64,000 bases of DNA, taken from NCBI RefSeq assembly GCF_003032475.1, contig NZ_CP028369.1:7812001-7876000 (forward strand). Reading direction: 5' to 3'. This DNA is from Streptomyces sp. P3 (GTDB lineage: Bacteria; Actinomycetota; Actinomycetes; Streptomycetales; Streptomycetaceae). Position numbers and translations under genes: made by a program. The notes beneath the pieces are model-generated. The model had not been told where the DNA came from. It worked only from the letters and a program-made list of their open reading frames with translations, and did not search any database. Positions 25,224 to 33,773 of this stretch are shown piece after piece. Within the stretch, counting starts at the first letter, position 1. Each line of letters opens with the position of its first letter.

Positions 25224-26351
25224 TCAACCGGTCGGGTCGTCCTCCTCCGCCAGTACCCGCTGGGCGGTGGCGAAGGCCGAGTTCGCGGCCGGGACCCCGC
25301 AGTAGACGGCCGTCTGGAGCAGTACGGCGCCGATCTCCTCGGGGGTGAGCCCGTTGCGGCGGGCCGCCCGGACGTGCATCGCCAGTTCGTCGTAGTGGCC
25401 GTGCGCCACCAGCGCGGTCAGGGTGATCATGCTGCGCTCGCGGCGGTCGAGCGTCGGGTCGGTCCAGATCTCCCCCCACGCGTAGCGGGAGATGAAGTCC
25501 TGGTAGCGGGCGGTGAACGCGTTCTGCCGGGACTGGGCCCGGTCCACGTGGGCGTCGCCCAGCACCTCGCGCCGCACCTCCATGCCCCGCTTCGCCGGAC
25601 CGTCCAGATGCGCCCGCAGCACGGTCAGCACGGCCTCGGGGCACTGCGCGGGGGCGAGGTGCGAGGCCCCCGGGAGTTCGACCAGCGTGGCGTCCGGGAC
25701 CGCGTCCGCGATCTCCCGCAGATGCGCCGGCGGCGTCGCCGGGTCCCGGCGACCGGCGATCAGCAGGGTCCGTACGGCGATCTCCGGCAGCCGCTCGCGC
25801 AGATCGAACGCGGCCAGCGCGTCACAGCACGCGGCGTATGCCTCCGGGTCCGCGGCGCGGTGGTCCGCGATCAGCTCCGGCACGGTGAACCCGGGCGTGA
25901 ACCAGCGGGCGTCCGCGGTCTCGACGAGCCCCGCCAGCCCCTCCGCGCGCACCAGCGCGGCCCGCTCCTCCCATGGCCTCGACCCGTTGAAGTGGGCGGA
26001 CGAGCAGATCATCGCCAGCGACGACACCCGCTGCGGGTGATGCAGCGCCAGATGCAGGCCCACCGCCCCGCCCAGGGAGACGCCCGCGTACGCGAACCGC
26101 TCCAGGCCGAGGGAGTCGGCGAGCGCCAGCACCAGGTCGGCGAGGTCGCCCACGGTGGCTCCGGGACCGATCAGGCCGGGGGCCGAGCCCCCGTGGCCGG
26201 GCAGGTCCCAGCGGACCACCCGGTGGGTGGCGGACAGTTCGGGCGCGATCTTGCCCCACACGGCGTACGAGGCGCCCAGGGAGGGGCCGAGCAGCAGCGG
26301 GGGACCGCCGGCCGGGCCCTCGGCGCGGTGGTGGAGAAGGTTCTCGGTCAA
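25224..26351 (-). CDS. pcaL: Beta-ketoadipate enol-lactone hydrolase fused to 4-carboxymuconolactone decarboxylase
   Basis: A 375-aa fusion. Residues 1-245 are an alpha/beta hydrolase with the nucleophile elbow AGVSLGGAVG, an Asp in RRDPATPP and His in GASHLAP (PcaD). Residues 255-375 are PcaC, with RYAWGEIWTDPTLDRRERSMITL and HVRAARRNGLTPEEI. Together they convert carboxymuconolactone to beta-ketoadipate. The start is TTG 26351, overlapping the pcaB stop and preceded by GGAGCG; no better start lies upstream. The same fusion is known as pcaL in other actinobacteria. It is the last gene of the pcaHGBL operon. Confidence 0.93.
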   Translation of the reverse strand: MTENLLHHRAEGPAGGPPLLLGPSLGASYAVWGKIAPELSATHRVVRWDLPGHGGSAPGLIGPGATVGDLADLVLALADSLGLERFAYAGVSLGGAVGLHLALHHPQRVSSLAMICSSAHFNGSRPWEERAALVRAEGLAGLVETADARWFTPGFTVPELIADHRAADPEAYAACCDALAAFDLRERLPEIAVRTLLIAGRRDPATPPAHLREIADAVPDATLVELPGASHLAPAQCPEAVLTVLRAHLDGPAKRGMEVRREVLGDAHVDRAQSRQNAFTARYQDFISRYAWGEIWTDPTLDRRERSMITLTALVAHGHYDELAMHVRAARRNGLTPEEIGAVLLQTAVYCGVPAANSAFATAQRVLAEEDDPTG

Positions 26352-27700
26352 CGTCGCTCCAGCGCACGGTCGGTGAGGGTTCCGGCGGAGCCGGTGTAGC
26401 GGGCGGGGTCGGTGAGCTCGCCGAGGTCGCCGAGGCCGGTCCCGGTCACGTCCGGTTCTTCGGCGAGCAGTCGGCCCAGTGGCAGGTTCTCGGCGTAGGC
26501 GCGCCCGGCGAGTTCCGTCAGCAGTTCCCTGGCGCGGGCGCGGCCGAGCAGCGCCGACAGCTCGGCCGACAGCCGCTCGGAGACGATCAGTCCGTGGGTG
26601 AGCCCGAGGTTGGAGCGCATCGCGTCCGCGTCCACACGCAGCCCCTCGGTGAGTTCCGCCGCGTCGCGGGCGGCTCCGCCGACCAGCCGCAGCAGGTCCC
26701 TGAGCGGCTCCCACTCGGCGTGCCAGGCGCCGGCGGGGCGCTCGTCCTGCGCGGCCAGCGCCCCGTACAGCACGGCCGCGAGCTGGGGGGCGCGCCGGGC
26801 GGCCGCCGCGATCATCGTCGAGCGCACCGGGTTCGCCTTGTGCGGCATGGCCGAGGATCCGCCCCCGCTGCCCTCGGCCAGCTCGCCGATCTCGGTTCGG
26901 GCGAGGGTGAGGACGTCCGCCGCGATCTTGCCGAGCGCACCAGCGGTGAACGCCAGACAGCCGGCGAGGTCGGCGATCGGCGTGCGCAGGGTGTGCCACG
27001 GCAACAGGGGTTCCGTCAGGCCGAGTTCATCGGCGAAGGCGGCGGGCAGTGCCGTCGCGTCCGCGGCGCCGTACGCCGTGAAGGCGGCCAGGGTCCCGGC
27101 GGCGCCGCCGAGTTGGGCGGGCAGCGAGTCCCGTACGGCCGTCACCCGGTCCCGGGCGTCCAGCACCAGGGAACGCCACCCGGCCGCCTTCAGCCCGAAC
27201 GTGGTCGGTACGGCGTGCTGGGTCAGCGTCCGCCCCGGCATCGCCGTGTCCCGGTGCGCCGCGGCGAGCCCGGTCAGTGCGCTCCGGGTGCGGTCGAGGT
27301 CGGCCAGCACGAGGCCGAGCGTGCGGACGGCGACCAGCATCGCCGCCGTGTCCATGATGTCCTGGCTGGTCGCGCCCCGGTGGACGTACGGGCCGTACCG
27401 CTCGCCGACCGCCGCCGTCAGGTCGGCGACCAGCGGGATCACCGGGTTTCCGCCGCCGCGGGCGCGTTCGGCGAGGGAACGCACGTCGAAGCCGCCGCCC
27501 TGCGCGGCCGAGGTGACCGCCGCCCCGGCCCCCTCCGGGGCCAGACCCTGAGCCTCCTGGGCGCGGGTGAGCGCGGCCTCCGCGTCGAGCAGCGCGCGCA
27601 GCCAGGCCCGGTCGTCGGTGGCGGAGGCGGCGGGGGAGCCCGTCCACCCGGGGGAGAGCAGACCGGTGCCGTACGGGACGTCGGAGGGCGCAGATGTCAC
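26348..27700 (-). CDS. pcaB: 3-carboxy-cis,cis-muconate cycloisomerase
   Basis: A 450-aa member of the fumarase/aspartase superfamily, with the signature GSSAMPHKANPVRS, HRGATSQDIMDTA and TQHAVPTTFG. It lactonises carboxymuconate to gamma-carboxymuconolactone in protocatechuate breakdown. It starts with GTG 27700, overlapping the pcaG stop by 4 nt. Its stop overlaps the TTG of pcaL. Length and neighbours fit PcaB rather than adenylosuccinate lyase. Confidence 0.93.
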   Translation of the reverse strand: MTSAPSDVPYGTGLLSPGWTGSPAASATDDRAWLRALLDAEAALTRAQEAQGLAPEGAGAAVTSAAQGGGFDVRSLAERARGGGNPVIPLVADLTAAVGERYGPYVHRGATSQDIMDTAAMLVAVRTLGLVLADLDRTRSALTGLAAAHRDTAMPGRTLTQHAVPTTFGLKAAGWRSLVLDARDRVTAVRDSLPAQLGGAAGTLAAFTAYGAADATALPAAFADELGLTEPLLPWHTLRTPIADLAGCLAFTAGALGKIAADVLTLARTEIGELAEGSGGGSSAMPHKANPVRSTMIAAAARRAPQLAAVLYGALAAQDERPAGAWHAEWEPLRDLLRLVGGAARDAAELTEGLRVDADAMRSNLGLTHGLIVSERLSAELSALLGRARARELLTELAGRAYAENLPLGRLLAEEPDVTGTGLGDLGELTDPARYTGSAGTLTDRALERR

Positions 27701-28302
27701 CGGAACTCCAGGAAGACCGTCTCGCCTTCGCCCTGAAGGCGGATGTCGAAACGGTAGGTGCCGTGCGGGCCGGCCGTGGCGATCAGCGTGTCGCGCCGTG
27801 CCGGGTCAACCCGCCGCAGCAGCGGGTCGGCGGCCAACGCGGCCTCGTCGCCGGGCAGGTAGATCCGGGTGTAGAGGTGGACGAGCAGACCGCGCGCGAA
27901 CACGCAGGCGCTCAGGTACGGGGCGCTCCGCCCGCGCGCGCCGGGCCGCAGCGTGCGCGCCGACCAGTGGCCGTTCGCGTCCGTCTGGATCCGTCCCCAC
28001 CCGGTGAACTCCACGCCGTTGCGGCCGAGGAAACCGCCGCTCGACGGGTCGCGCCGCATCGAGCCGTCGACCTGCGGGACGTCGCCCTCGGGGTCCGCGC
28101 CCCACAGCTCCACGAACGCGTCCGGCAACGGGTTGCCCGCACCGTCGTACACATGGCCCTGCAGCGCGATGGCGTCGGGGTGGCCGACCGGAGCGATGTC
28201 GCCGCCGCCGGGGAACGGCAGCGCGTGGCCGTAGAACGGGCCGACCGTGTGCGACGGCGTGGGCAGCACGCTCTCCGGACGGCTCGTGTCGATCTTCGTC
28301 AT
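27697..28302 (-). CDS. pcaG: Protocatechuate 3,4-dioxygenase alpha subunit
   Basis: This 201-aa intradiol-dioxygenase fold protein has PTPSHTVGPFYGHAL, VYDGAGNPLPDAFVELWGADPEG and VFARGLLVHLYTRIYLPGDE. As in other alpha subunits, the full iron-ligand set is absent; the metal is bound by PcaH. The two subunits form the ferric enzyme that opens the protocatechuate ring. The gene starts 6 bp after pcaH ends and overlaps pcaB. Confidence 0.94.
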   Translation of the reverse strand: MTKIDTSRPESVLPTPSHTVGPFYGHALPFPGGGDIAPVGHPDAIALQGHVYDGAGNPLPDAFVELWGADPEGDVPQVDGSMRRDPSSGGFLGRNGVEFTGWGRIQTDANGHWSARTLRPGARGRSAPYLSACVFARGLLVHLYTRIYLPGDEAALAADPLLRRVDPARRDTLIATAGPHGTYRFDIRLQGEGETVFLEFR

Positions 28303-28308
28303 GGCAGC

Positions 28309-29082
28309 TCAGCGTCCTTCTTCGATCCAGGTGGCGTGCGGTCCGTCGAGCACGATGTCCCAGTGGTAGCCAAGGGAGAACTCGGGTACCGACAGGCTGT
28401 GGTCGTAGGTCGCGACCAGTCGCTGCCGCGCCGCGTCGTCCGTGACCGACTGGATGATCGGGTCGTACGGGAACAGCGGGTCGCTCGGGAAGTACATCTG
28501 CGTCACGAGCCGTTGGGTGAACGCCGTGCCGAACAGCGAGAAGTGGATGTGGGCCGGCCGCCACGCGTTGAGGTGCTGACGCCACGGGTAGGGGCCGGGC
28601 TGGATCGTGGTGAAGCGGTAGAAACCGGTGTCGTCCGTCAGTGTGCGGCCGACGCCCGTGAAGTTCGGGTCCAGCGGTGCGTCGTGCTGCTCACGCTGAT
28701 GGGCGTACCGCCCCGCCGAGTTGGCCTGCCAGATCTCCACCAGCTGACCGCGGACCGGATGTCCGTCGCGGTCCAGCAACCGGCCGGAGACCGTGATCCG
28801 TTCGCCGACCGGCTCGCCGGTGTGCTGCCGGGTGAGGTCGTTGTCGATCTCCGTGATGTCCCGCTCGCCGAAGGCCGGGGAGGACAGCTCCACCAGCTCC
28901 GGGTCCTGCGTCACGTCGATGGTGACCGGCGGCTGCCGCGGATGGCGCAGGACGGACGAGCGGTACGGCGCGTAGTCACGCCGGGGCTGGTGCTCCACGG
29001 GAGCGCCGTCGGCCAGCCGCTTCTCGTAGGCGGCGTGCTCGGCCGCGATCTCCAGGTCGATGTCGGCTTGCGTGAGAGTCAT
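28309..29082 (-). CDS. pcaH: Protocatechuate 3,4-dioxygenase beta subunit
   Basis: This 257-aa subunit starts at ATG 29082. It has the iron-ligand region: Tyr in TIQPGPYPW and the His pair in RPAHIHFS, plus GRLLDRDGHPVRGQLVEIWQANSAGRY. It provides the ferric centre of the ring-cleaving enzyme. It is the first gene of the operon. An inverted repeat at 29207-29224 lies in its promoter region, opposite the MarR gene. Confidence 0.95.
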   Translation of the reverse strand: MTLTQADIDLEIAAEHAAYEKRLADGAPVEHQPRRDYAPYRSSVLRHPRQPPVTIDVTQDPELVELSSPAFGERDITEIDNDLTRQHTGEPVGERITVSGRLLDRDGHPVRGQLVEIWQANSAGRYAHQREQHDAPLDPNFTGVGRTLTDDTGFYRFTTIQPGPYPWRQHLNAWRPAHIHFSLFGTAFTQRLVTQMYFPSDPLFPYDPIIQSVTDDAARQRLVATYDHSLSVPEFSLGYHWDIVLDGPHATWIEEGR

Positions 29083-29206
29083 GACGTTTCCCGTGTTTCC
29101 TGACGTTCGGGGGCGGGAGTGGGGTGCGGCCCCGGCCCACTGCCGATGCGGAGGGTGGCGGCCGCCGCGCTGCCGCCCCGGCGGCCGAGCCGAGTCGAGG
29201 GTCAAT

Positions 29207-29224
29207 TAATCAGGGCACTGATTA
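29207..29224. promoter_or_regulatory. Inverted repeat, candidate PcaV-type MarR operator
   Basis: TAATCAG and CTGATTA are separated by GGCA in an AT-rich island between the divergent pcaH and MarR genes. The symmetry and position suit a MarR dimer site. Confidence 0.7.
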
Positions 29225-29401
29225 TTCTTCCGAAGGTTTTCTCACGCTGCCATCGGAGGGGATCCTCGTCAAGACCCCAGGCCGGAGGATGAGGAAGGTC
29301 GGCCGCACGCGAGATCTGGTCGGGTGAAGGCGGGTATCGTTCAGTGCACCGATGAAATATCGGGACGAAGGCAGACGTCGACTCCATGCAGAGGAGCGCA
29401 C

Positions 29402-29866
29402 ATGGCAGCGGTGGACCTCACCAGCCACCCCGGGCATCTCGCCCGACGGCTGCAACAGGCGCACTACCTGTTGTGGAACGCGATGGTCTCCGAGGAGATC
29501 ACCTCCCCGCAGTTCGCGGTGCTGAACGCGCTCGTCGCCGAGCCCGGCCTCGACCAGCGCACGGCGGGGGAGCGGGTGGGGCTCGACCGCTCCACGATCG
29601 CCGAGGTGATCAGCCGGCTCATCCGCCGGGGGCTCCTCGACAAGGTCCGCGACCCGCAGGACGGCCGCCGCTTCCTGCTCGGGCTCACCGAGGAAGGGCT
29701 GCGCACCCACCGCAGGCTCACCGTGCGCACGGCCCGGATGAACCAGGTCTTCCTCTCGCCGCTGTCGGCCGCGGAACAGACGGTGTTCCTCGAACTCATC
29801 CAGCGCGTGTCGGACGCGGCCGAGGGGCTGCGCAATCCGGGGGAGCCGCTGCCCGCCCCGTACTGA
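29402..29866 (+). CDS. MarR family regulator of the pca operon (PcaV-like)
   Basis: A 154-aa winged-helix protein with the MarR core: SPQFAVLNALVAEPGLDQRTAGERVGLDRST as the HTH region and LLDKVRDPQDGRRFLLGLTEEG as the wing. It begins at ATG 29402. In Streptomyces a MarR protein, PcaV, represses divergent pca genes and is released by protocatechuate; this gene has the same place and orientation. Identity with PcaV is inferred from context. Confidence 0.88.
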   Translation: MAAVDLTSHPGHLARRLQQAHYLLWNAMVSEEITSPQFAVLNALVAEPGLDQRTAGERVGLDRSTIAEVISRLIRRGLLDKVRDPQDGRRFLLGLTEEGLRTHRRLTVRTARMNQVFLSPLSAAEQTVFLELIQRVSDAAEGLRNPGEPLPAPY

Positions 29867-29976
29867 CCGCCCGGCTCCTGCGTCCCGGTAGGCGGGTCGT
29901 TCCGCCCTGCCCGCCCTGCCCGGTCGTCCGCGTCGCGACTCCCGGCGCGCCGCCGTGTCCGGGCCCGGCCCGCCGG

Positions 29977-31098
29977 TCACGGCGGCGACGCGGGCGCTCG
30001 AGCCGGTGCCGCGTTCGGGGCCCGGGGCGCGGAGGAGGCCGAGGACGCGGAGGAGGCCGAGGACGCGTTCGCGAAGACCACCCACACCTGGCCCCGGGCG
30101 AAGTCGACCGGGGCGCCGTCGGAGGTGGTGAAGTCGGTGCCCCCGGTCGCCGTGCCGCGCTTCCAGTTCACGTCGTAGGCCCGTCCGTCCCGCAGCACCT
30201 GCGCCCTTCCCGAACCCACCGTCTCGGTGTATGGCGTGTTGTTGCCCAGGAAGTCGTGGAAGCGCGACGCGCGCACCTTCACGTACTGCACGACCACCGT
30301 GGCCGGCGCCAGGGGCAGTCCGTCGCTCGTCCGGGTCGCCGCGCCGTCCGTCGAGACCAGCCAGCCGGCCCTGCTCGCGGACCAGGTGAAGGTGAAGCGG
30401 GCCGCCGGGTAGCGCACGGCCCGCGAGGCCGTCGCGGTGCCGCCCGAGGGCGCGGGCCCGTACCGGAACCCGGTGGTCAGCGCGGCGGCGCCCGGAGCGG
30501 AGGGCAGCAGACCGCTCGGGCGCAGGAACAGGTTGTGCGGCGCCGCCCGGTCCGCGCCGCGGAAGTACGCGCCGGACGCGTCGGAGGGCGTGACGGCGTC
30601 CAGCGGCGCTCTGTCGATCAGCGGCAGCAGCCTGCCCTGGGCCCCGGAGAACGCGAGCACCGGCTGATGGAACTGGCGCAGCAGCTCCAGGTCGGACTCG
30701 CGGGCGCTGCGCACCGGACCCACCGCTTTCGGCAGACGTGTCGCGTACACGGCCATCAGCCGGCTCAGTCCGCCCTCGACCTGCTCCACGTACACGACGT
30801 CCGCCGCGTCGAGACCGGTCTGCGGTCGCGCGGCCGGCGCGTTGTCGATCTTCACGGCGAGCACCGGGGCGGCGACCGCGCTCGGACGGTCCCCGCCGGG
30901 GCTCGGTTTCTGCGACGCGCTGCGGCCGTCGTCCACCGAAGGTTCCCGGGACGTCGTGCAGCCCGCCGTGAGCGAGACCGCCAGAGCGGCGGCCAGCGCC
31001 GGGGCCAGCAGCGCCGCCGCGGCCGGGGAGCGTCCGGCGAGCACCGCGCGCGCCGGACGTCTGGAGCGTTTCGGACGACTCGGATCTCTCGCGCTCAT
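29977..31098 (-). CDS. DUF3048 (YerB-like) lipoprotein
   Basis: This 373-aa protein has a basic N-terminus, a hydrophobic stretch and a lipobox LTAGC with Cys47, so it is probably a lipoprotein at the outer membrane face. The mature part shows the YerB pattern: VLAVKIDNAPAARPQTGLDAADVVYVE, AVGPVRSARESDLELLRQF, and the second domain FHDFLGNNTPYTETVGSGRAQVLRDGR. The function of the family is unknown. The C-terminus has a SSA triplet repeat and a Pro/Ala tail of low complexity. Confidence 0.88.
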   Translation of the reverse strand: MSARDPSRPKRSRRPARAVLAGRSPAAAALLAPALAAALAVSLTAGCTTSREPSVDDGRSASQKPSPGGDRPSAVAAPVLAVKIDNAPAARPQTGLDAADVVYVEQVEGGLSRLMAVYATRLPKAVGPVRSARESDLELLRQFHQPVLAFSGAQGRLLPLIDRAPLDAVTPSDASGAYFRGADRAAPHNLFLRPSGLLPSAPGAAALTTGFRYGPAPSGGTATASRAVRYPAARFTFTWSASRAGWLVSTDGAATRTSDGLPLAPATVVVQYVKVRASRFHDFLGNNTPYTETVGSGRAQVLRDGRAYDVNWKRGTATGGTDFTTSDGAPVDFARGQVWVVFANASSASSASSASSAPRAPNAAPARAPASPP

Positions 31099-31275
31099 CG
31101 TGTCCACCCCGTTCGGTGTCTCGATTGTGCGCTCGCCGGGCGGGAGCGGCCATCCGTGACCGCGAACGGCCGCCGCCGCGGTTCGGGGACCGCGGCACGG
31201 GTACCCGGGCGGCAGCCGGGACCGGACCCCCCGGACCCGCCGGGACGGACCGGCCGGCGGAGGGAGCGCGCCGCG

Positions 31276-32466
31276 ATGAAGGCTGTGACCTGGCAGGGCA
31301 AGCGGGACGTGCGGGTGGACACCGTGCCCGACCCGACCGTCCAGGAACCGACGGACGCCGTCATCCGCATCACGTCCAGCGGACTGTGCGGCTCCGACCT
31401 GCACCTGTACGAGGTGCTCACCCCGTTCATGACCCCTGGCGACATCCTGGGACACGAACCCATGGGCATCGTCGAGGAGGTCGGCGCGGCCGTGCCCGAC
31501 CTGAAGGCCGGCGACCGGGTCGTGGTGCCCTTCCAGATCGCCTGCGGCAACTGCTGGATGTGCCTGAACTCCCTGCCCACCCAGTGCGAGACCACCCAGG
31601 TCACCGGCGAGGGCATGGGCGCCGCCCTGTTCGGCTACACCCGGCTGTACGGCGCGGTACCGGGCGCCCAGGCCGAGTACCTGCGCGTGCCCCAGGCCCA
31701 GTTCGGCCCCATCAAGGTGCCCGAGGGCCCGCCCGACGACCGCTTCGTCTACCTCTCCGACGTCCTGCCCACCGCCTGGCAGGCGGTCGAGTACGCGGAC
31801 GTGCCCGAGGGCGGCAGCGTCGCCGTGCTGGGCCTCGGCCCCATCGGCGACATGGCCTGCCGGGTGGCCCAGGTGCGCGGTGCGGGCCGGGTCTTCGGCG
31901 TGGACCTGGTCGGCGACCGGCTGCGCCGGGCCCGCGCGCGGGGCGTGGAGACGTTCGACCTGCGCAGCTTCGACAGCGAGAAGGAACTCGTCGCCGCCAT
32001 CCGCGACCGGACCGACGGCCGCGGCCCGGACGCCGTGATCGACGCCGTCGGCACCGAGGCGCACGGCAGCGCGGCCGCCCGGATGGTCCAGAACGCCTCC
32101 GCCCTGCTGCCGCGGAAACTGAGCGGCCCGCTTGCTGAACGTTTCAGCGTCGACCGGCTCGGCGCCCTGCACACCGCCATCGAGCTGGTGCGCCGCGGCG
32201 GCACGCTCTCCCTGGTCGGCGTCTACGGCGGGATGGCCGATCCGCTGCCCATGCTCACCATGTTCGACAAGCAGCTCCAGATCCGCATGGGTCAGGCGAA
32301 CGTGCGTCGCTGGACCGACCGGATCCTGCCCTGCCTCACCGACGACGACCCGCTCGGCGTCGACGACTTCGCCACTCACCGGATGCCGCTGGCGGAGGCC
32401 CCGCACGCGTACGACATGTTCCAGCACAAGCAGGACGGCGCGGTGAAGATCCTGATGACGCCGTAG
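31276..32466 (+). CDS. Zinc-dependent alcohol dehydrogenase (formaldehyde-dehydrogenase-like branch)
   Basis: This 396-aa MDR-superfamily enzyme has the catalytic zinc region SSGLCGSDLHLYE and GHEPMGIVEEVG, the structural cysteine cluster (CGNCWMCLNSLPTQC) and the NAD(P) site VLGLGPIGDMA. The family oxidises alcohols or aldehydes. The sequence is close to the branch of glutathione-independent formaldehyde dehydrogenases and threonine/sorbitol-type enzymes. It is alone on the plus strand between two minus-strand genes. Confidence 0.88.
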   Translation: MKAVTWQGKRDVRVDTVPDPTVQEPTDAVIRITSSGLCGSDLHLYEVLTPFMTPGDILGHEPMGIVEEVGAAVPDLKAGDRVVVPFQIACGNCWMCLNSLPTQCETTQVTGEGMGAALFGYTRLYGAVPGAQAEYLRVPQAQFGPIKVPEGPPDDRFVYLSDVLPTAWQAVEYADVPEGGSVAVLGLGPIGDMACRVAQVRGAGRVFGVDLVGDRLRRARARGVETFDLRSFDSEKELVAAIRDRTDGRGPDAVIDAVGTEAHGSAAARMVQNASALLPRKLSGPLAERFSVDRLGALHTAIELVRRGGTLSLVGVYGGMADPLPMLTMFDKQLQIRMGQANVRRWTDRILPCLTDDDPLGVDDFATHRMPLAEAPHAYDMFQHKQDGAVKILMTP

Positions 32467-32577
32467 GCCGTAGGCCGTGGGCCGGCTGTGGCCCGGGTGG
32501 CGGTGCGGGTGATCGCCACCGCGGTGGCGGCGCTCGTGGCCGTCGTGCCGCACCGCCCGTGGCGGGTCTCCCCACGG

Positions 32578-33654
32578 TCAGGTGCGCGGCGGCGCCCCGA
32601 GGATCTCCGCCAGGTCGTAGCGCACCGGTTCCTCCAGCTGCGTGTACGTGCAGCTCTCCGGGGTGCGGTCCGGGCGCCAGCGGCGGAACCGCGCCGTGTG
32701 CCGGAAACGAGCCCCGTTCTCCATGTGGTCGTACGCCACCTCGACGACCCGCTCGGGCCGAAGGGGCACCCAGGACAGGTCCTTCTTGCCCGACCAGCGG
32801 CTCGGCGCCCCGGGCAGCCGGGCGCTCTCGTGCGCCGCCTCGTCCGACCAGGCCGCCCAGGGATGCCCGGCCGCCTCCGCCATCCGCAGCGGCTCCAGCT
32901 CCTCGACCAGCTCCGCCCGGCGCTTCATGGTGAAGGCCGCACAGACCCCCACGTGCTGGAGAACGCCCGCGTCGTCGTGCAGGCCCAGCAGCAGCGATCC
33001 CACCACGGGCCCGCTCTTGTGGAAGCGGTATCCGGCGACCACCACATCCGCGGTGCGCTCGTGCTTGACCTTGAACATGGCGCGCTCGTTCTGCAGGTAT
33101 CGCAGGTTCGGCGGCTTGGCGATCACCCCGTCGAGGCCCGCGCCCTCGTACTCCTCGAACCACCGTCGGGCCACCTCGACGTCGGTCGTCGCCGGCGCCA
33201 GGTGCACCGGCGCCGTCACTGCGGCCAGCGCCCCGGCCAGCAGCTCACGCCGGCCGCTCTGCGGCACGTCGAGGACGGCGTCGTCGGCCAGCGCCAGCAG
33301 GTCGAAGGCGACGAAGGACGACGGCGTCCGTTCGGCGAGCGTGCGCACCCGGGAGTCCGCCGGATGGATGCGCTCCGTCAGTGCGTCGAAGTCGAGCCGT
33401 CCCTCCCGGGCGATCACGATTTCGCCGTCCAGTACGCACCGCTTCGGGACCCGCTCCCGCAATGCCTCCACCAGCTCGGGGAAGTACCTGGTCAGGGGCT
33501 TTCCGGTGCGGCTGCCCAATTCGATCTCGTCCCCGTCCCGGAAGACGATCGCGCGGAAACCGTCCCACTTCGCCTCGTACTGCATGCCCGGCGGGATCGC
33601 CGCCACCGACTTGGCGAGCATCGGCTTCACGGGCGGCATCACGGGCAGATCCAT
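32578..33654 (-). CDS. ATP-dependent DNA ligase (LigC type)
   Basis: This 358-aa ligase has the nucleotidyl-lysine motif EAKWDGFR (Lys29), motif III/IIIa VLDGEIVI and SSFVAFDLLAL, motif IV GLDGVIAKPPN and motif V MFKVKHERTADVVV, followed by an OB-fold domain. It seals DNA nicks with ATP. The small two-domain form is typical of actinobacterial LigC, linked to repair and end joining. It is divergent (119 bp) from a LigD-type polymerase domain gene. No Ku gene is in the window. Confidence 0.9.
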   Translation of the reverse strand: MDLPVMPPVKPMLAKSVAAIPPGMQYEAKWDGFRAIVFRDGDEIELGSRTGKPLTRYFPELVEALRERVPKRCVLDGEIVIAREGRLDFDALTERIHPADSRVRTLAERTPSSFVAFDLLALADDAVLDVPQSGRRELLAGALAAVTAPVHLAPATTDVEVARRWFEEYEGAGLDGVIAKPPNLRYLQNERAMFKVKHERTADVVVAGYRFHKSGPVVGSLLLGLHDDAGVLQHVGVCAAFTMKRRAELVEELEPLRMAEAAGHPWAAWSDEAAHESARLPGAPSRWSGKKDLSWVPLRPERVVEVAYDHMENGARFRHTARFRRWRPDRTPESCTYTQLEEPVRYDLAEILGAPPRT

Positions 33655-33773
33655 GGTGCGATTCTGCGCGCCGATCGTCCGGAACGCCCGGCGGGCGAGG
33701 CCGCCGGGCGGGGGTGCCAGTCGCCGGGTGCGCGCGCATGCGAGTCGCCGGGGGTGTGTCTACCGTGGCTCGC

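Noticed and set aside
29977..32553. 858-aa minus-strand frame spanning the alcohol dehydrogenase gene
   Set aside because: Only the last 373 codons (from ATG 31098) look like protein; the rest is antisense to the dehydrogenase.
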